Source: Aliicoccus persicus_A
Lineage (GTDB): Bacteria; Bacillota; Bacilli; Staphylococcales; Salinicoccaceae
Reading direction: 5' to 3'
Length of the DNA stretch: 14,249 nt
Assembly: GCA_020741755.1 (NCBI GenBank)
Contig: DYYI01000004.1
Span: 1 to 14,249, forward strand
The notes beneath the pieces were generated by a model, which was given only the letters and a program-made list of their open reading frames with translations, was not told the DNA's origin and made no database searches. This document shows positions 7,225 to 14,249 of this stretch, piece by piece; positions within the stretch are counted from its first letter, which is position 1, and every line of letters begins with the position of its first letter. Both the position numbers and the translations under genes were made by a program.

Positions 7225-8062
7225 AGTTTTGCATGACGTCATAAGTTTTCATAATATTCACATATGCCTCTGAGCCGAGTGACTTGCAGATGTAGAAAAA
7301 TAATACATCGCACACGACAAGCTGTGATATTCGACTCGTCATATTCATATATTGTATGTTCGTTTCTTCCTCTGTTATTTCAATCGCAATGTCAGAATGT
7401 CGCTTCGCCGTAGATGCGTGATGTTGTGTTAAAATAATTACCGTTATATTTCTTTCCTTGGCCTTCTTTACAACTTCGATAACCTCTTGTGTCTTACCGC
7501 TCAGTGTGATGACGAACAAGACATCCTTGTTTGTAAAATTGGCTAGCTTAGTTAGACACAAATATTTGTCTGCTGTGAAATAGGCGTTGACATTCACTCT
7601 GTGTAATTTTTGTTCAAATTCATGACCGACTGCGCCAGAATCACCAATTCCAAATATCAAAGTATTCTTAGCTTTTAACATAACTGCAGCTGCTTCTTTA
7701 ATACTTGACCGGTTTACGATCCGTTCCGTATTATGTAACGCTTGGATAGTATTGCGAAATACTTTTTCAAAAATTACTTTGCGTGAATCTTCTTCCAGAT
7801 CGATCACACGGGAAACGTTCATATCATCCAGCGTGTGTATCTCCTTAGCAAGTTCAACTTTTAATTCTTTAATTCCATTTAGTCCGATGCGCTTAGCGAA
7901 CCTAACAATTGCTGCATCACTCGTCTGTGATTGCTTAGCGATCTCTTTAACCGGCATCTGAATGATTTGAGCAGGGTTCTCTAACATATAATGTGCGATT
8001 CGCGTTTCCACCGGCGTCATATATTCTAAGCGCTTGCTAATCTGACTTAATACAGAAAACAT
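7223..8062 (-). CDS. MurR/RpiR family transcriptional regulator
   Basis: This is a DNA-binding regulator that usually senses a phosphorylated sugar or amino sugar. The N-terminal RpiR helix-turn-helix (about 1-75) includes VKEIAKQSQTSDAAIVRFAK. A SIS phosphosugar-binding domain follows (about 105-235), with LIFGIGDSGAVG and DVLFVITLSGKTQEV as its characteristic strands and loops. The 279-aa length is typical. I start it at the ATG at 8062, because GAGGTGG lies eight bases upstream; an in-frame GTG four codons earlier would sit on top of that ribosome site. It follows the GH32 gene by 89 bp on the same strand, which suggests it senses a product of that enzyme or pathway. No sugar transporter is visible nearby, so the effector is unknown. 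Confidence 0.9.
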   Translation of the reverse strand: MFSVLSQISKRLEYMTPVETRIAHYMLENPAQIIQMPVKEIAKQSQTSDAAIVRFAKRIGLNGIKELKVELAKEIHTLDDMNVSRVIDLEEDSRKVIFEKVFRNTIQALHNTERIVNRSSIKEAAAVMLKAKNTLIFGIGDSGAVGHEFEQKLHRVNVNAYFTADKYLCLTKLANFTNKDVLFVITLSGKTQEVIEVVKKAKERNITVIILTQHHASTAKRHSDIAIEITEEETNIQYMNMTSRISQLVVCDVLFFYICKSLGSEAYVNIMKTYDVMQN

Positions 8063-8105
8063 GATGTCCACCACCTCAATGTATATATTTACATTTTTCT
8101 ACATT

Positions 8106-8127
8106 AAGATGAAAATTGCAACATCTT
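8106..8127. promoter_or_regulatory. Inverted repeat between the GH32 and RpiR genes, possible operator
   Basis: AAGATG (8106-8111) and CATCTT (8122-8127) form a perfect 6-bp inverted repeat with a 10-base spacer, 44 bp upstream of the regulator start. RpiR proteins bind dyads of roughly this size, so autoregulation is possible. There is no proper T-run to make it a terminator. Short dyads are common by chance. Confidence 0.3.
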
Positions 8128-8151
8128 TTTTCATTTAATTTTAATTTTGGT

Positions 8152-9645
8152 CTAACGTTTATTTACGATTGGAGCATTTTGAAATGCATTCAGCGGGTAT
8201 TGTGTAATTTTAGTTTGACATTCCCCAGTCTCTGTCGATAGCTCTACACCGGTCGCATCATGTGCAGGGAATATGCGGGCACTCATCACTGCTTCACCAT
8301 CATTTAAAAACAATTCAATACTTGAAATATCCATAAAAATTCTGATCTGTTTCAATGGTTCAGTTAACACAACTTTACGTACTGCACCGTCGACATCTTT
8401 CGGTAAACGACCGCTGAGTCCACGATCTAACGTAAACTCTCCAGTTTCTTGATCGTACTTCAGCACCGTTTCTTCACGATGACTCAGGCGTAATTTTACA
8501 TATAAAATCGATGAAGTATTCTCTTCAATATCGATGATCATTTCATAATTATCACCAGCAAAGTCTCGCATCTTATGTGGAAACTGTGTGATATAGCCTT
8601 CCGCTTCAATCGGTTCACCACGCATCAATTCAAGATTTTGTGCAGGTACTTGACGCAATTTATTTTTAACAATCGTCAATTCTCTCGGAATCGTTAGACA
8701 GTGACGCCATCCATCTTCATCTGTTGGATATTCGCCATTTTTCATGCCCATCCAACCGATTAAAATCGTTTTTCCCTTTGGACTTTTTGTAAGTCGTGGT
8801 GCGTAAAAATCAAAGCCATTATCAAATTCAAAAAATGGCCCATGAATCATTTCTAAACGATCAAAATCGATTTCTCCAATCATATACCCTGCTTGGAACA
8901 TATTATGGTAATGGTTTTGATACTTATCGATACCTTTCGGACAAAATGACAACAACGTTTTCCCATTAATATCGATGATATCTGGAAACTCCCACTGATA
9001 GCCAAACTCATTGAATCCAGTCGTCAGTTCCCCCTTATAACGAATGTATTCATCATCTGCTTTAAATACAGCCAATCTTCCATATTCCTCAGCATTCATG
9101 GCACCAGTAATGAAATAAAGATCTTGCTTATGTTGAAATAATGCCGGGTCTTTTATCTTCGTTAATTCGAAATTATCCATTTCAATGTCGACGATGGTCG
9201 TATCCTTATCGAATTTCTCACGCTCATTCATCTCACCCGATAAAAGTGATTCGATACGGTTGCCAGCTCGCATCCACCTACCGTGGTAAAACACCATCAA
9301 GCTGTCATCAAACGACAATGCATCGCCTGAAAATGCGCCGAGATCATCATAAAGAGAGTCCGGTTTTATAAATATCCCTTTATTTTCAAACAGCGATAGA
9401 TCATGGCTCGTCACATGATACCAATATGGGATGTCTTTATCTGCACCGAGTGGAAACCACTGATAAAACACGTGATAGTGATGTTTGTGATGAATAAATA
9501 CAGTGGGATGACCGAGCTCACCAAAGATTGGCTGAACATGATACTTTTGTCGCCACTGACTATTTTTTGCACGCTCAATCAAGGCATCGACTTCTGTCCT
9601 CGGCAGCTCATCCAACTTTTTTTCATTATAACTATTAAGACTCAT
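8152..9645 (-). CDS. Divergent GH32 glycosidase (sucrose-6-phosphate hydrolase-like) with altered nucleophile motif
   Basis: Family GH32 enzymes cleave sucrose, sucrose-6-phosphate or fructans. This 497-aa protein has the five-bladed propeller domain (about 30-335) and a C-terminal beta-sandwich (about 360-490). Conserved marks are YHVFYQWFPLG, FSGDA (105-109), the acid/base Glu219 in WEFPD, FDFYAPRL, ILIGWMG and LTIPREL. The key N-terminal motif NDPNG, whose Asp is the nucleophile, is replaced by GHPTV (45-49), with His46 in the Asp position. RDP is KDP (165-167) and ECP is EFP (219-221). It may be inactive on sucrose or have a changed function, so I give no scrB symbol. There is no signal peptide, so it is cytoplasmic. 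The ATG at 9645 lies inside the end of tatC (11-bp overlap) and is preceded by GGTGAT; a GTG at 9657 with AAGGA upstream is an alternative. Confidence 0.85.
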   Translation of the reverse strand: MSLNSYNEKKLDELPRTEVDALIERAKNSQWRQKYHVQPIFGELGHPTVFIHHKHHYHVFYQWFPLGADKDIPYWYHVTSHDLSLFENKGIFIKPDSLYDDLGAFSGDALSFDDSLMVFYHGRWMRAGNRIESLLSGEMNEREKFDKDTTIVDIEMDNFELTKIKDPALFQHKQDLYFITGAMNAEEYGRLAVFKADDEYIRYKGELTTGFNEFGYQWEFPDIIDINGKTLLSFCPKGIDKYQNHYHNMFQAGYMIGEIDFDRLEMIHGPFFEFDNGFDFYAPRLTKSPKGKTILIGWMGMKNGEYPTDEDGWRHCLTIPRELTIVKNKLRQVPAQNLELMRGEPIEAEGYITQFPHKMRDFAGDNYEMIIDIEENTSSILYVKLRLSHREETVLKYDQETGEFTLDRGLSGRLPKDVDGAVRKVVLTEPLKQIRIFMDISSIELFLNDGEAVMSARIFPAHDATGVELSTETGECQTKITQYPLNAFQNAPIVNKR

Positions 9646-10426
9646 CCAAATCACCACTTTCTAGTCCTTCAGAGATACGCTGCTCCTCAGCTTTTAAATA
9701 ACGTTTATAACCATATTTCGAAATGACTATACTTATTTCATACAGGATAATCATCGGTATTGTCAATATGATGTTCGTCGTGAGTTCAGGTGGTGCGATG
9801 ATTGCTGCTAGAACAAACAAAATGAAATAGGCATATTTTCTGTTTTTCTTTAAAAATGGTGGTGAAATAATCCCGAGTTGTGTTAAAAACAATACCAACA
9901 CTGGCATTTGGAAAATGACACCAAATGGCAATACCGTGCGGAATAAAAACCCGAAGTATTCGTTGATACCAATAGTCGTTTGGATACCCATGGATGCAGA
10001 AAGATCAAATGTAAATCGGATAATATATGGCACGAGAATAAAATAACTAAATGCAAATCCGATCAACACAAGCAACATGACGATAGGTATATAAGACAGC
10101 GTAATACGGCGTTCTTTCTCATACAAACCAGGCGAAACGAATGCCCATATTTGATACATGATGACTGGCAGTGTGATGACAAACGCAACGACAACCATGA
10201 TGAGAATGTAAATTCTTAACGGATCCATCACTTGGAACGCATGCATCTGAATGTTATCCGTCCACGGTGCATTTTGCATGTAATAAATTAACGGTCGAGA
10301 CACGAAAAAACCGATGATAAGTCCCGCAAAGAAAAAGTATGCCGTGACAATTAGTCGGGACCGCAGTTCAGTTAAGTGTTCTCCGAAGGATTGCTCTTTC
10401 ATTTGTTCGTTCTTTTTTTCACTCAT
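9635..10426 (-). CDS. tatC: Sec-independent (Tat) translocase subunit TatC
   Basis: TatC is the membrane receptor that recognises twin-arginine signal peptides of folded exported proteins. The 263-aa protein begins with a charged cytoplasmic segment and the family phrase FGEHLTELRSRLI (about 14-26). It has six hydrophobic segments, with the FVSPGLYEKER loop after the second and FGVIFQMPVLVLFL in the fifth region. The last 35 residues are a charged cytoplasmic tail. GAGGTG lies five bases before the ATG. It follows tatA by 47 bp, with a terminator between them, and its end overlaps the GH32 start. The gene order matches the tatAy-tatCy pair of Bacillus next to rex. Confidence 0.95.
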   Translation of the reverse strand: MSEKKNEQMKEQSFGEHLTELRSRLIVTAYFFFAGLIIGFFVSRPLIYYMQNAPWTDNIQMHAFQVMDPLRIYILIMVVVAFVITLPVIMYQIWAFVSPGLYEKERRITLSYIPIVMLLVLIGFAFSYFILVPYIIRFTFDLSASMGIQTTIGINEYFGFLFRTVLPFGVIFQMPVLVLFLTQLGIISPPFLKKNRKYAYFILFVLAAIIAPPELTTNIILTIPMIILYEISIVISKYGYKRYLKAEEQRISEGLESGDLDES

Positions 10427-10442
10427 TTTAACACCTCACACT

Positions 10443-10471
10443 TCAAAAAAAGGTGGCATTCGCCACCTTAC
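10443..10471 (-). terminator. Intrinsic terminator between tatA and tatC
   Basis: The arms AAGGTGGC (10450-10457) and GCCACCTT (10462-10469) pair perfectly around a 4-base loop. On the minus strand seven T follow directly (plus-strand A at 10445-10451). This is a textbook terminator placed inside the operon, after the tatA stop and before the tatC ribosome site. Partial read-through would make TatA more abundant than TatC and the genes beyond. Confidence 0.85.
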
Positions 10472-10473
10472 AA

Positions 10474-10701
10474 TTAGTCTTCTTTTGATTTCTTTTCTTC
10501 TTCATGATCGATTTGTTTCTTTTCTTTGTCCTCAGTCATTACGACACCGTTCATACCGTCTTTAAATTCTTTTAGTGAGACGCCGATAGAACGTCCAAAC
10601 TCCGGCAAACGTTTTGAACCGAATAGAATAAGACCGACGACTGCGATAATGATTGCTGCTGTTGGACTGATAAATGATAATGTTTGTGGTAAAAATATCA
10701 C
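10474..10701 (-). CDS. tatA: Sec-independent (Tat) translocase subunit TatA
   Basis: TatA polymerises to form the Tat export pore. The 75 residues show an N-terminal membrane helix (about 12-28), the hinge phrase FGSKRLPEFGRSIG, an amphipathic helix (VSLKEFKDGM) and a charged tail ending EEEKKSKED, which is the complete TatA layout. The start is GTG, preceded by AGAGGTGA within the end of rex. The rex stop is only 2 bp upstream, so the two are very probably translated together. In Bacillus the single TatA also does the work of TatB, and no tatB is present here. Confidence 0.93.
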   Translation of the reverse strand: MIFLPQTLSFISPTAAIIIAVVGLILFGSKRLPEFGRSIGVSLKEFKDGMNGVVMTEDKEKKQIDHEEEKKSKED

Positions 10702-10703
10702 GT

Positions 10704-11345
10704 TTATTCACCTCTACTTAATTTCATATTAAAGCATAATGACTGTAATTCAAGTGTTAAGTCTACATCGTGTATTATCAAATCTTCATGACCGTTCAGT
10801 TTAACTGGTGCGAAATTCATGATCCCATGAATTCCAGCATTTTCTATCGCACTTTTAGCTGCTTCTGCATTTTCTTTCGGTACAGCTAAGATTGCAATAT
10901 CTATTTCCATTTTTTGTGTGAGATCATTTAATTCATCCATGCTATATACGTTGTAGTCTCCTACTGTCGTACCGATGACTGACTCGTCGATATCAAAGCC
11001 TGCGCAAAGCTCGAGTGTATTGTTGACATTGCCACCGAAGTTATAACGTAGCAATGCACTGCCGAGGTTTCCGACACCTATGACTGCCACCTTCTTTGCT
11101 GTGTTGCCGAATAATTGTTCTACGAAAAACTGGACTAATGAATCGATATTGTATCCATAGCCCTTTCTACCAAGTTCCCCAAAATAAGAAAAATCTCTGC
11201 GAATTGTTGCTGAATCTATGTCTAATGAATCGCTAATACTTTTTGATGATACGCGTTTTGTACCTACTTCTTGCTCAGATTTAAAGTATTTATAATAGAT
11301 GGGCATGCGTCGCTTTGTTGCTTCTGGGATTAATCGTTCACTCAT
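10704..11345 (-). CDS. rex: Redox-sensing transcriptional repressor Rex
   Basis: Rex senses the NADH/NAD+ ratio and represses fermentation and respiration genes when NADH is low. The 213-aa protein has an N-terminal winged helix (about 1-80), including SISDSLDIDSATIRRDFSYF and GRKGYGYN. A Rossmann NAD(H)-binding domain starts at VAVIGVGNLGSALL, with the GxGxxG loop. The C-terminal swapped helix ends VDLTLELQSLCF. All are diagnostic. It is the first gene of the leftward unit, directly upstream of tatA, and lies divergent from the ABC-F gene. I could not find a convincing Rex operator (TTGTGA-type dyad) at its own promoter. Confidence 0.97.
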   Translation of the reverse strand: MSERLIPEATKRRMPIYYKYFKSEQEVGTKRVSSKSISDSLDIDSATIRRDFSYFGELGRKGYGYNIDSLVQFFVEQLFGNTAKKVAVIGVGNLGSALLRYNFGGNVNNTLELCAGFDIDESVIGTTVGDYNVYSMDELNDLTQKMEIDIAILAVPKENAEAAKSAIENAGIHGIMNFAPVKLNGHEDLIIHDVDLTLELQSLCFNMKLSRGE

Positions 11346-11380
11346 GATGCCCTTGCTCCCTTATAATAAATTTCTTAAAT

Positions 11381-11409
11381 ATTATACCACAAACAGTGCT
11401 TAATGTCGC
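11381..11409 (-). promoter_or_regulatory. Promoter of the rex-tat operon
   Basis: On the minus strand a perfect TATAAT (11381-11386) is preceded by TGG, giving an extended -10. GCGACA (11404-11409) lies 17 bases upstream as a partial -35 match. Initiation would fall near 11374, about 30 bases before the rex start codon. The promoter of the ABC-F gene must lie between here and 11460, but I find no clear match. Confidence 0.65.
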
Positions 11410-11466
11410 ATAAGTATCGTATCTCAGGTGCATTTATTGTACACTGATTATGGAATGAGGGATAGC

Positions 11467-13392
11467 ATGATCGTCTTACAAATGCATAACATAAAAAAAC
11501 TATATGTCACTGACTTAGTGTTCGATCAAGTCAGTTTACAAATCAAGTCAAATGAGCGCATCGGTATCGTCGGAAAAAACGGTGCAGGAAAAACGACACT
11601 GATGAAAATAATGGCCGGCGTGTCTCAGTACGATAGCGGTACACTTAGTATTCCAAAAAGTGTAAATATCGGCTATTTAACACAACAGATGTCACTTGAA
11701 TCGAATGAAACCATCTATGACGAGATGTCAAAGCCATTTACAGAAACTTTGAAGATAAAAGAACAGCTCGATCAAGTGTCTGAGTGGCTTGGTAACAATG
11801 AATATGAGCATCCTGAATATCAGGAAAAGTTAAATACACTTGAATCACTTCAAAATGAATTTGAAGCGAGAGACGGTTACTTAATCGATAGTAAGATCAA
11901 GTCGATTGTCACAGGTCTAAACTTCTCAATGGATGATCTTTATCGTCCAGTTAACACATTTTCCGGTGGGCAGAAAACCCGTCTAGCACTCGGTCAAATG
12001 TTATTAAACCAACCGGACTTACTACTTCTCGATGAGCCGACGAACCATCTGGATATGGAAACAGTAGAATGGCTTGAAAATTACTTAGTTGGATTCCCAG
12101 GTGCTGTCGTAATCATCAGTCACGATAGATATTTTCTCGATAAAACCGTCAGCAAAATTTTTGAAATAGAACTCTACAAAGGGACGCTTTACCACGGTAA
12201 CTATTCAAAATATTTAGTTGAAAAAGAAAAGCGATACCAATTAGAGATGAAACGCTATACAGCACAGCAAAAAGAAATTAAAACACTCGAAACGTTTGTT
12301 GAGAAAAATATTACGCGTGCGTCAACGAGTGGTATGGCAAAGAGCAGACGGAAACAACTTGAAAAAATTGACCGTCTCGATGTACCGATGGAAGATCGCC
12401 AAAAAGCGAAGTTTAAATTCGAGATAAAACGCGAAAGTGGTAATGATGTACTGACTATTAAAAATCTATCGATTGGACATGACGGTGTCGCACTTAACAG
12501 CAACATTACCTTCCAAGTGAAGAAATCAGACCGAATCGCCATCATCGGTCCGAATGGTATCGGCAAGACGACGCTTGTTAAAACAATCGCTCGCCGTTTG
12601 GATGCAATTGATGGTGACGTAAAATATGGTGCCAACGTATCGATTGGCTATTACGATCAAAAGCAAGCGGAAATTTCATCAAACCGTACTGTACTAGAAG
12701 AATTATGGCACGAATATCCGGAGATGAATGAGAAAGATGTGCGCAGTGTACTTGGACAATTCTTGTTCACTCAAGATGATGTACTTAAACAAATTTCCTC
12801 ACTCAGCGGTGGCGAGAAGTCACGCATTCAACTCGCAAAACTCATGTTGGAAAAGAACAATGTGCTCATACTCGATGAGCCAACCAACCACTTGGATATC
12901 GATAGTAAAGAAGTGTTAGAACAAGCGTTAGAAGACTATCCAGGTACAATTCTTTTCGTCAGTCACGATCGGTACTTTATCGATCGGGTTGCAAGCAGAG
13001 TCATTTTGCTCGGTGAGTCATCACTTGATATATACGAAGGTGACTATGGCTACTATGTTGAAAAATTAGAAGAGAAACAAGCACGGACGATTAAATCCGA
13101 CGTAGATATGCCAACCAAAAGTGAAACTCAAGTCAATTATCAAGCACAGAAGGCATCACGTAACGAGATGCGCAGGCTAGAAAAAAGATTAAGTGAAATT
13201 GAAGAAGAGATGCAGACGCTAGAGAAAGAGATAGAAGCAGTAGAGAATCAGTTGACTGAACCTGAAGTATACAATGATTTTGAAAAGGCACAAGCACTCA
13301 ATGAAGTGCTCAATGAAAAGAATGAACAGTTACTTGCAATCATGACGGAGTATGAAACGATTGAGGAAACGCTTCTATCTTATAACAATTAA
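11467..13392 (+). CDS. ABC-F family ATP-binding protein (YdiF-like)
   Basis: ABC-F proteins are soluble twin ATPases that bind ribosomes and regulate translation; they do not transport. The first cassette has Walker A GKNGAGKT (36-43), signature FSGGQ (165-169), Walker B LLLLDE (185-190) and His219. The linker with the basic GMAKSRRKQLEKIDRLD stretch (about 240-325) is the ribosome-contacting arm. The second cassette has GPNGIGKT (361-368), LSGGE (446-450), VLILDE (466-471) and His500. A coiled-coil tail rich in Glu and Lys (about 560-641) ends the protein. No membrane domain is present. I start it at the ATG at 11467, preceded by GAGGG, not at the earlier in-frame ATG at 11428, which lacks a ribosome site. 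Its place beside rex and tsaD fits the uncharacterised YdiF group more than antibiotic-resistance ABC-F proteins. Confidence 0.93.
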   Translation: MIVLQMHNIKKLYVTDLVFDQVSLQIKSNERIGIVGKNGAGKTTLMKIMAGVSQYDSGTLSIPKSVNIGYLTQQMSLESNETIYDEMSKPFTETLKIKEQLDQVSEWLGNNEYEHPEYQEKLNTLESLQNEFEARDGYLIDSKIKSIVTGLNFSMDDLYRPVNTFSGGQKTRLALGQMLLNQPDLLLLDEPTNHLDMETVEWLENYLVGFPGAVVIISHDRYFLDKTVSKIFEIELYKGTLYHGNYSKYLVEKEKRYQLEMKRYTAQQKEIKTLETFVEKNITRASTSGMAKSRRKQLEKIDRLDVPMEDRQKAKFKFEIKRESGNDVLTIKNLSIGHDGVALNSNITFQVKKSDRIAIIGPNGIGKTTLVKTIARRLDAIDGDVKYGANVSIGYYDQKQAEISSNRTVLEELWHEYPEMNEKDVRSVLGQFLFTQDDVLKQISSLSGGEKSRIQLAKLMLEKNNVLILDEPTNHLDIDSKEVLEQALEDYPGTILFVSHDRYFIDRVASRVILLGESSLDIYEGDYGYYVEKLEEKQARTIKSDVDMPTKSETQVNYQAQKASRNEMRRLEKRLSEIEEEMQTLEKEIEAVENQLTEPEVYNDFEKAQALNEVLNEKNEQLLAIMTEYETIEETLLSYNN

Positions 13393-13405
13393 TTCATACA
13401 CAATG

Positions 13406-13533
13406 TTATCCACAGAAAACTCCTTTTTTAATACGTAAATCACATTAAAAACATGGTGAATTCAAGACTTATCGACATGTTATTCACAGATTGTGGATAA
13501 CTTTCAAAAAATACGCGTATGATTTGTGGATAA
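13406..13533. promoter_or_regulatory. Cluster of DnaA boxes in the ABC-F/tsaD gap
   Basis: Perfect TTATCCACA boxes lie at 13406-13414 on the plus strand and at 13492-13500 and 13525-13533 on the minus strand. A consensus variant TTATTCACA is at 13480-13488 and a one-mismatch TTATCGACA is at 13469-13477. The boxes at 13480 and 13492 face each other across 3 bp as a near-palindrome. A perfect 9-mer is rare by chance, and three in 128 bp indicate selection. The likely role is binding DnaA away from the origin, to titrate it or to influence neighbouring genes. Confidence 0.8.
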
Positions 13534-13555
13534 CCACATCATACGCGTATTTCTT
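13506..13555. terminator. Bidirectional terminator hairpin shared by ABC-F and tsaD, with a DnaA box inside
   Basis: AATACGCGTATGAT (13510-13523) and ATCATACGCGTATT (13538-13551) are perfect inverted repeats. The interior TGTGG/CCACA pairs as well, leaving a two-T bulge and an ATAA loop. Six T follow on the minus strand (plus-strand A at 13506-13511), giving a strong terminator for tsaD, whose last codons form one arm. On the plus strand TTTCTTCT follows, usable for the ABC-F gene. The interior TGTGGATAA is a perfect DnaA box. Confidence 0.85.
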
Positions 13556-14249
13556 CTATATCTATTGTATTTCTTCCATTTAAAGATAAATCCGAGAACA
13601 TATTTGCTTCATACATATGATACGCAACCGCACCGATCATCGCTGCATTGTCCGTACAATATTTTAACGCTGGAATTGATAATTTAAAGTTATGTGTTTC
13701 TGAAAGTGATTCAAATGCATGCCGAACACCACTGTTAGCAGCAACGCCACCAGCAATTATCAATTGATTGACCGACTTTTCTTTAAGGACTTTCATTGTT
13801 TTCTTCGTCAATACATCAACGACACTCGCTTGAAAACTCGCAGCGATATTTTCAGGTACAATTACCTCACCTTTTTGCTTCGCATTATGAATCTTATTGA
13901 TGACAGCTGACTTCAACCCACTGAAACTAAAATCATTCGTATCATCTTCCAAATAAGGACGCGGTAAATTATACGTATCCGAACCAACTTGTGCCAAACG
14001 ATCTATGTGTGGCCCACCGGGATAAGGCAACTCAAGTAATCGTGCGACTTTATCGTAAGCTTCACCGACAGCATCATCCCGCGTCTCACCAAGCACTTCG
14101 AATGATAAATGATCTTCCATATATAGGAGTTCAGTATGCCCACCAGATACGATAAGCGCAATGAGTGGAAACTCAAGCGGTTGATGCAATTGATTCGCAT
14201 ATATATGACCCGCGATATGATGCACGTTAATCAGAGGTAAATCATGTGC
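13539..14249 (-). CDS. tsaD: tRNA threonylcarbamoyladenosine transferase TsaD, 5' end outside the window
   Basis: TsaD (Gcp, YdiE), with TsaB and TsaE, transfers the threonylcarbamoyl group to A37 of tRNAs that read ANN codons. It is an essential cytoplasmic enzyme. About 237 C-terminal residues are seen of a usual length near 340. The frame stays open to the right edge, reading PLINVHHIAGH. The HxxxH pair in that phrase binds the metal; LIVSGGHTELLY, FSFSGLKSA, IIAGGVAANSG and CTDNAAMIG are further ASKHA-fold and active-site marks. The apparent start at 14225 is an internal GTG (the Val of VHH), not the real start. The stop codon lies within the terminator hairpin. The gene converges on the ABC-F gene. 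Confidence 0.95.
   Translation of the reverse strand, partial: AHDLPLINVHHIAGHIYANQLHQPLEFPLIALIVSGGHTELLYMEDHLSFEVLGETRDDAVGEAYDKVARLLELPYPGGPHIDRLAQVGSDTYNLPRPYLEDDTNDFSFSGLKSAVINKIHNAKQKGEVIVPENIAASFQASVVDVLTKKTMKVLKEKSVNQLIIAGGVAANSGVRHAFESLSETHNFKLSIPALKYCTDNAAMIGAVAYHMYEANMFSDLSLNGRNTIDIEEIRV

Noticed and set aside
11387..11466. Rex operator at the rex/ABC-F divergent region
   Set aside because: Only a half-site (TTGTGG) and a weak GTGCA/TACAC dyad were seen; neither fits the TTGTGA-N-TCACAA pattern.
11467..13392. ABC-F antibiotic-resistance determinant (Vga/Lsa/Msr type)
   Set aside because: The position beside rex and tsaD and the general layout fit the housekeeping YdiF group; no signs of transfer or resistance-gene context.
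13393..13538. Chromosomal replication origin
   Set aside because: DnaA boxes are present, but dnaA, dnaN or other origin genes and a long AT-rich unwinding region are absent; the neighbours are tsaD and an ABC-F gene.
14223..14225. Start codon of tsaD
   Set aside because: The GTG encodes the Val of the metal-site phrase VHHIAGH, and the frame continues upstream to the window edge.

Overview
The window is low-to-moderate GC Gram-positive (Firmicutes) chromosomal DNA, most likely from the Bacillales/Staphylococcaceae. The supporting signs are consensus AGGAGG ribosome sites, sigma-A promoters with 17-bp spacers, a CodY-like box, a redox regulator of the Rex family and Firmicute-type gene neighbourhoods. 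The order tsaD - ABC-F - rex - tatA - tatC matches, from memory, the Bacillus subtilis ydiE-ydiF-ydiH-tatAy-tatCy segment. The very acidic exported proteins would fit a salt-tolerant relative of Salinicoccus or Jeotgalicoccus, but the genus is inference.

Left part (1-6300). An array of 41-bp tandem repeats that can each fold into a hairpin runs in from the left edge (1-237). A complete peptide-type ABC importer follows, read leftward in the order permease C - permease B - ATPase D - ATPase F - binding protein A. A strong promoter with a possible CodY site precedes oppC. A second strong promoter in the oppF-oppA gap serves the binding-protein gene, and a terminator closes the unit next to the repeats. 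The binding protein has a signal peptide but no cysteine, so it cannot be a normal lipoprotein.

Middle part (6291-11466). A secreted Glu/Asp-rich protein of unknown function stands alone between terminators. To its right, read leftward from the rex promoter, lie rex, tatA, tatC, a divergent GH32 glycosidase and an RpiR-type regulator, tightly packed or overlapping. A strong hairpin terminator sits between tatA and tatC and could keep TatA in excess. The GH32 protein has lost the usual catalytic-nucleophile motif (NDPNG is replaced by GHPTV).

Right part (11467-14249). An ABC-F ATPase is read rightward, divergently from rex, and faces the convergent tsaD gene, which is cut by the right edge. 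The 146-bp gap between them holds a cluster of DnaA boxes (three perfect, one consensus variant, one near-match). One box lies inside the large bidirectional terminator hairpin shared by the two genes. This cluster, the 41-bp array and the altered GH32 protein are the most rewarding points for follow-up.
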